Below, piece after piece: positions 60,533-64,000 of a stretch of DNA of 64,000 bases (within the stretch, counting starts at the first letter, position 1; each line of letters starts with the position of its first letter). Below the pieces are notes generated by a model. The model made no database searches. It saw only the letters and a program-made list of their open reading frames with translations, and was not told the DNA's origin. Origin of the DNA: Bradyrhizobium cosmicum (GTDB taxonomy: Bacteria > Pseudomonadota > Alphaproteobacteria > Rhizobiales > Xanthobacteraceae); assembly GCF_007290395.2 (NCBI RefSeq), contig NZ_CP041656.2, forward strand, positions 6,076,001-6,140,000, in the 5' to 3' direction. The position numbers were made by a program, and so were the translations under genes.

Positions 60533-63529
60533 ATGCCGAACATCCCGCCCCCCTTCACCGCCCCCTACGCATCCGATGACGCCGAGATCGCCGCGCGCCT
60601 GTTGCCGGCGTCGCATCTCAGCCCGCCGCAGGAGGCGCGGATCAACCGCACCGCGACGCGGCTGATCGAGGCGATCCGCAAGCGCGACGACCGGCTTGGA
60701 GGGGTCGAGGACATGCTGCGGGAGTTCGCGCTCTCGACCAAGGAGGGCCTCGCCCTGATGGTGCTGGCGGAGGCGCTGCTGCGCGTGCCCGACGCGCGCA
60801 CCGCCGACCGGTTCATCGAGGACAAGCTCGGCGAGGGCGATTTCATCCACCACGAGACCAGGTCCACGGCTTTCCTGGTCAACGCTTCGGCCTGGGCGCT
60901 CGGCCTGTCGGCGCGGGTGATCCAGCCCGGCGAGACGCCCGACGGCACCATCGGCCGGCTGGTGAAGCGGCTCGGCGCGCCGGCCGTGCGCACCGCGACG
61001 CGCCAGGCAATGCGGCTGATGGGCAATCATTTCGTGCTGGGCGAGACCATCGCGCAGGCGCTGGAGCGGGGCCGGCCGTGCTCCGGCCAGTCGCGCTACT
61101 CCTTCGACATGCTCGGCGAAGGCGCGCGCACGGCGGCCGACGCCACGCGCTATTTCGAAGCCTATGCCAGCGCGATTCAGACCATCGGCAAGGCCGCGGG
61201 CAGCTATCCCCTGCCCGACCGGCCCGGCATCTCCGTCAAGCTCTCGGCGCTGCATCCGCGCTTCGAGGCGATCAGCCACGCCCGCGTGATGCGCGAGCTG
61301 GTGCCGCAACTGCTGGACCTCGCGCAGCGCGCCAAGGCGCATGACCTGAATTTCACCGTCGATGCCGAGGAAGCCGACCGGCTGGAGCTGTCGCTCGACG
61401 TGATCGCGGCAACGCTCGCCGATCCCTCGCTCAGCGGCTGGGACGGATTTGGCCTGGCCATCCAGGCCTATCAGAAGCGCGCCAGCGCCGTGATCGACCA
61501 TGTCGATGCGCTCGCCCGCGCCCACGATCGAAAGCTCATGGTGCGGCTGGTCAAGGGCGCCTATTGGGACACCGAGATCAAGCGCGCGCAGGAGCGCGGG
61601 CTCGACGGCTATCCCGTGTTCACGCGCAAGGCGATGACAGATCTGAACTACGTCGCCTGCGCTGCAAAGCTGCTCGCCCTGCGGCCGCGCATCTTCCCGC
61701 AATTCGCCACCCACAACGCGCTGACGGTCGCGACCGTGCTGGAACTCGCCGGGGACTTTGGCGGCTTCGAATTCCAGCGCCTGCACGGCATGGGCGAAGC
61801 GCTCTACGAGCAGCTTGCCAAGGATCACCCCGATATTGCCTACCGCACTTATGCGCCGGTCGGCAGCCATCGGGACCTGCTCGCTTATCTGGTGCGGCGG
61901 CTCCTGGAAAACGGCGCCAACTCCTCCTTCGTGGCGCAGGCCGCCGATGAACGCGTGCCTGTAACGGCGCTGTTGCAGCGTCCCGCGGATGCCATCGTCC
62001 GGCCGCAAGCGGCAACGCATCCGAAGATTCCATTGCCGGCCGACCTGTTCGCGCCAGAGCGGCGCAATTCGCGCGGCGTCGAGTTCGGCGCGCGCGCCGC
62101 GCTCCACCAGTTGCTGACGGACGTCAAGGCGGAGACGGCCGACCTCAAGCCGATCGCCGATGCAACGCCGGATCAGGCCAACGCAGCTGTGACTGCTGCG
62201 CGCGCGGGCTTTGCCGCCTGGAGCCGGACGCCAGCGGGCACGCGCGCGGCCGCGCTGGAGCAGGCTGCGCATTTGCTGGAGAGCCGCGGCGCGCATTTCA
62301 TCGCGCTGCTGCAAGCCGAAGGCGGCAAGACGCTCGACGACGCGCTCTCGGAGCTGCGCGAGGCCGTCGATTTCTGCCGCTATTATGCCGCGCAAGGCCG
62401 CAAGCTGTTCGGCAGCGAGACGGCGATGCCGGGCCCGACCGGCGAAAGCAATGCGCTCGCCTTGCGCGGCCGCGGCGTCTTCGTGGCGATCTCGCCGTGG
62501 AATTTCCCGCTGGCGATCTTCCTCGGGCAGGTCACGGCGGCTCTGATGGCCGGCAACAGCGTCGTGACAAAACCTGCCGAGCAGACCCCGCGCATCGCGC
62601 GCGAGGCCGTCGCCCTGCTGCACGAGGCCGGCATCCCCGCGAGCGCGCTGCACCTCGTCACCGGCGACGGAAGCATCGGCGCGGTGCTGACCGCACACCG
62701 GAATATCGCCGGTGTCGTCTTCACCGGCTCGACCGAGGTGGCGCGCGCCATCAACCGGTCGCTCGCCGCCAAGGACGGGCCGATCGTGCCGCTGATCGCG
62801 GAAACCGGCGGCATCAACGCCATGATCGCGGATGCGACCGCGCTGCCAGAGCAGGTCGCCGACGACGTCGTCACATCTGCGTTCCGCTCGGCCGGCCAGC
62901 GCTGCTCGGCGCTGCGGCTGCTGTTCGTGCAGGAAGATGTCGCCGACCGCATGATCGAGATGATCGCCGGCGCTGCGCGCGAATTGAAGATCGGTGATCC
63001 CTCCGACGTCGCAACCCATGTCGGCCCGGTGATCGACATGGAAGCCAAGCAGCGGCTTGATGCGCATATCGCGCGAATGACGGCCGAGGCGAAGCTGCAC
63101 TTTGCCGGCACCGCGCCGGAAGGCTGCTTCGTCGCGCCGCACATCTTCGAACTCAAGGACGCCGGCCAGCTGACCGAGGAGGTCTTTGGTCCGATCCTGC
63201 ATGTCGTGCGCTACCGCGCCGAAAACCTCGAGCGCGTCCTGACCGCGATCGAGCGCACCGGCTACGGGCTCACGCTCGGCATCCACTCCCGCATCGACGA
63301 CACGGTCGAGGCGATCATCGACCGGGTCCAGGTCGGCAACATCTATGTCAACCGCAACATGATCGGCGCCGTGGTCGGCGTGCAGCCATTCGGCGGCAAC
63401 GGCCTGTCGGGAACCGGCCCCAAGGCCGGCGGACCGCACTATCTGTCGCGCTTCGCCACGGAACAGACCGTGACGATCAACACCGCAGCCGCCGGCGGCA
63501 ACGCCGCCCTGCTTGCGGGGGGTGAGTGA
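60533..63529 (+). CDS. putA: Bifunctional proline dehydrogenase/P5C dehydrogenase PutA
   Basis: 998 residues, the length of the short bradyrhizobial PutA, which lacks the DNA-binding domain of E. coli PutA. The N-terminal half is the FAD proline dehydrogenase barrel (GISVKLSALHPRFE, FTVDAEEADRLELSLDVI, YQKRA, RLVKGAYWDTEIKRAQERGL, FATHNALTVA). The C-terminal half is the NAD aldehyde dehydrogenase, with the catalytic cysteine C791 in SAGQRCSALR and FTGSTEVARAIN. Converts proline to glutamate, channelling the intermediate. Regulation by the separate Lrp-type gene explains the missing DNA-binding domain. Confidence 0.97.
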   Translation: MPNIPPPFTAPYASDDAEIAARLLPASHLSPPQEARINRTATRLIEAIRKRDDRLGGVEDMLREFALSTKEGLALMVLAEALLRVPDARTADRFIEDKLGEGDFIHHETRSTAFLVNASAWALGLSARVIQPGETPDGTIGRLVKRLGAPAVRTATRQAMRLMGNHFVLGETIAQALERGRPCSGQSRYSFDMLGEGARTAADATRYFEAYASAIQTIGKAAGSYPLPDRPGISVKLSALHPRFEAISHARVMRELVPQLLDLAQRAKAHDLNFTVDAEEADRLELSLDVIAATLADPSLSGWDGFGLAIQAYQKRASAVIDHVDALARAHDRKLMVRLVKGAYWDTEIKRAQERGLDGYPVFTRKAMTDLNYVACAAKLLALRPRIFPQFATHNALTVATVLELAGDFGGFEFQRLHGMGEALYEQLAKDHPDIAYRTYAPVGSHRDLLAYLVRRLLENGANSSFVAQAADERVPVTALLQRPADAIVRPQAATHPKIPLPADLFAPERRNSRGVEFGARAALHQLLTDVKAETADLKPIADATPDQANAAVTAARAGFAAWSRTPAGTRAAALEQAAHLLESRGAHFIALLQAEGGKTLDDALSELREAVDFCRYYAAQGRKLFGSETAMPGPTGESNALALRGRGVFVAISPWNFPLAIFLGQVTAALMAGNSVVTKPAEQTPRIAREAVALLHEAGIPASALHLVTGDGSIGAVLTAHRNIAGVVFTGSTEVARAINRSLAAKDGPIVPLIAETGGINAMIADATALPEQVADDVVTSAFRSAGQRCSALRLLFVQEDVADRMIEMIAGAARELKIGDPSDVATHVGPVIDMEAKQRLDAHIARMTAEAKLHFAGTAPEGCFVAPHIFELKDAGQLTEEVFGPILHVVRYRAENLERVLTAIERTGYGLTLGIHSRIDDTVEAIIDRVQVGNIYVNRNMIGAVVGVQPFGGNGLSGTGPKAGGPHYLSRFATEQTVTINTAAAGGNAALLAGGE

Positions 63530-63645
63530 AGCCCTGCGCCTGACGCCGTTGCATCCCGGCAAAACATCGGTCTAATGCTGCCATGATCTGGCCCGCGCCA
63601 ATTCCAGCGCGCGGGAAACAACAAGAGCGAGGGAGCTACGCCGCG

Positions 63646-64000
63646 ATGGAAAAGGGCATTTTTGCAGGCCTGAAGGTTCTGGACTGCGCGAGCTTCATCG
63701 CAGCGCCCGCGGCCGCGACCGTGCTGTCGGATTTCGGCGCCGACGTCGTCAAGATCGAGCCGCCCGGCGCCGGCGATCCCTACCGCAATCTGCCCAACAT
63801 TCCAGGCTATCCAAGCAGCGAGCACAATTTCGCCTGGCTGCTGGAGGCCCGCAACAAGAAGAGCATCGCGCTCGACCTCGCGAAGCCCGAGGCGCAGGCC
63901 GTGCTCTACAAGCTGGTGGAGGAGGCCGACGTCTTCATCACCAACATGCCGCCGCCGGTGCGCGCCAAGCTCGGCATCACCTATGACCACCTCGCCCATC
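63646..64000 (+). CDS. CaiB/BaiF-type CoA-transferase (3' end cut by window)
   Basis: Starts at ATG 63646 after GGGAG (63631-63635). The visible 118 residues read MEKGIFAGLKVLDCASFIAAPA, then LSDFGADVVKIEPPGAGDPYRN and KKSIALDLAKPEAQAVLYKLVEEADVFITNM, the N-terminal signature of family III CoA-transferases. It is a different member from the one at 44335-45438. Substrate unknown. Confidence 0.9.
   Translation, partial: MEKGIFAGLKVLDCASFIAAPAAATVLSDFGADVVKIEPPGAGDPYRNLPNIPGYPSSEHNFAWLLEARNKKSIALDLAKPEAQAVLYKLVEEADVFITNMPPPVRAKLGITYDHLAH

Noticed and set aside
60503..63562. A 1019-codon open frame antisense to putA
   Set aside because: The same kind of shadow. PutA is certain on the other strand, and this frame has no ribosome site or recognisable domain.

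Overview
The window is one continuous stretch of a high-GC alphaproteobacterial chromosome, most likely Bradyrhizobium or a close relative. The reasons are a CtrA/ChpT cell-cycle pair, a 998-residue short-type PutA, DUF3551 and DUF1134 (EipA) proteins, a CyaC-type redox cyclase, a bacterial URC pyrimidine-degradation operon, and several families of palindromic intergenic repeats typical of that genus. I see no transposase, integrase, phage gene, CRISPR array or rRNA. One tRNA gene, tRNA-Val(CAC), is present.

Layout. 1-11 kb: the 3' part of ctrA with tandem terminator hairpins; a DUF350/DUF1190/glutathionylspermidine-synthase-like unit; a chemotaxis operon on the minus strand (cheA-cheW-cheY-cheB-cheR) with chpT upstream; cysQ; a YHS-domain protein. 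11-19.6 kb: envelope and small secreted proteins (EipA, a coiled-coil membrane protein, DUF3551, an outer-membrane barrel), the tRNA with a clear sigma70 promoter, a GreA-like/DedA-like coupled pair, and an animal-type heme peroxidase. 19.6-23.6 kb: an AraC regulator divergent from two alpha/beta hydrolases, a DUF302 protein and an NTF2-like secreted protein, with an inverted-repeat operator between. 23.6-32.9 kb: two L,D-transpeptidases flanking a PD-(D/E)XK-like protein and a TPP enzyme, a DUF2927 protein, a large unusual glycosyltransferase, threonine synthase and a VOC protein.

33-36.5 kb: the URC-type uracil catabolism operon (GTP-cyclohydrolase-II-like, DUF1688, uracil phosphoribosyltransferase), with a two-hairpin leader ahead of the first gene and a repeat inserted before the third. 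36.5-42 kb: an M48 protease, a DUF898 membrane protein and two tandem CYP153-like P450s. 42-50.5 kb: a LysR regulator divergent from acyl-CoA dehydrogenase, CaiB-type CoA-transferase, MaoC-type hydratase and a benzoylformate-decarboxylase-like enzyme; then an SDR and a MarR regulator divergent over a perfect palindrome, and a second SDR. 50.5-57.5 kb: a PAQR/hemolysin III protein, a YcjX/YcjF pair, a GT39 glycosyltransferase whose C-terminus is encoded by a repeat, and CyaC. 57.8-64 kb: sulfite dehydrogenase SorAB, a cold-shock protein, a PutR-like regulator divergent from putA, and the start of another CoA-transferase.

The parts that work as visible systems are the CtrA/ChpT relay arm, the CheA-W-Y-B-R pathway, the URC pathway, the LysR acyl-CoA cluster, the redox pair CyaC/SorAB (linked only by position), and PutR/PutA. 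The most interesting leads are the URC operon's leader hairpins and its atypical phosphoribosyltransferase, the CyaC protein, the small operators that can be read directly, and the palindromic repeats that have entered an operon and a coding sequence.
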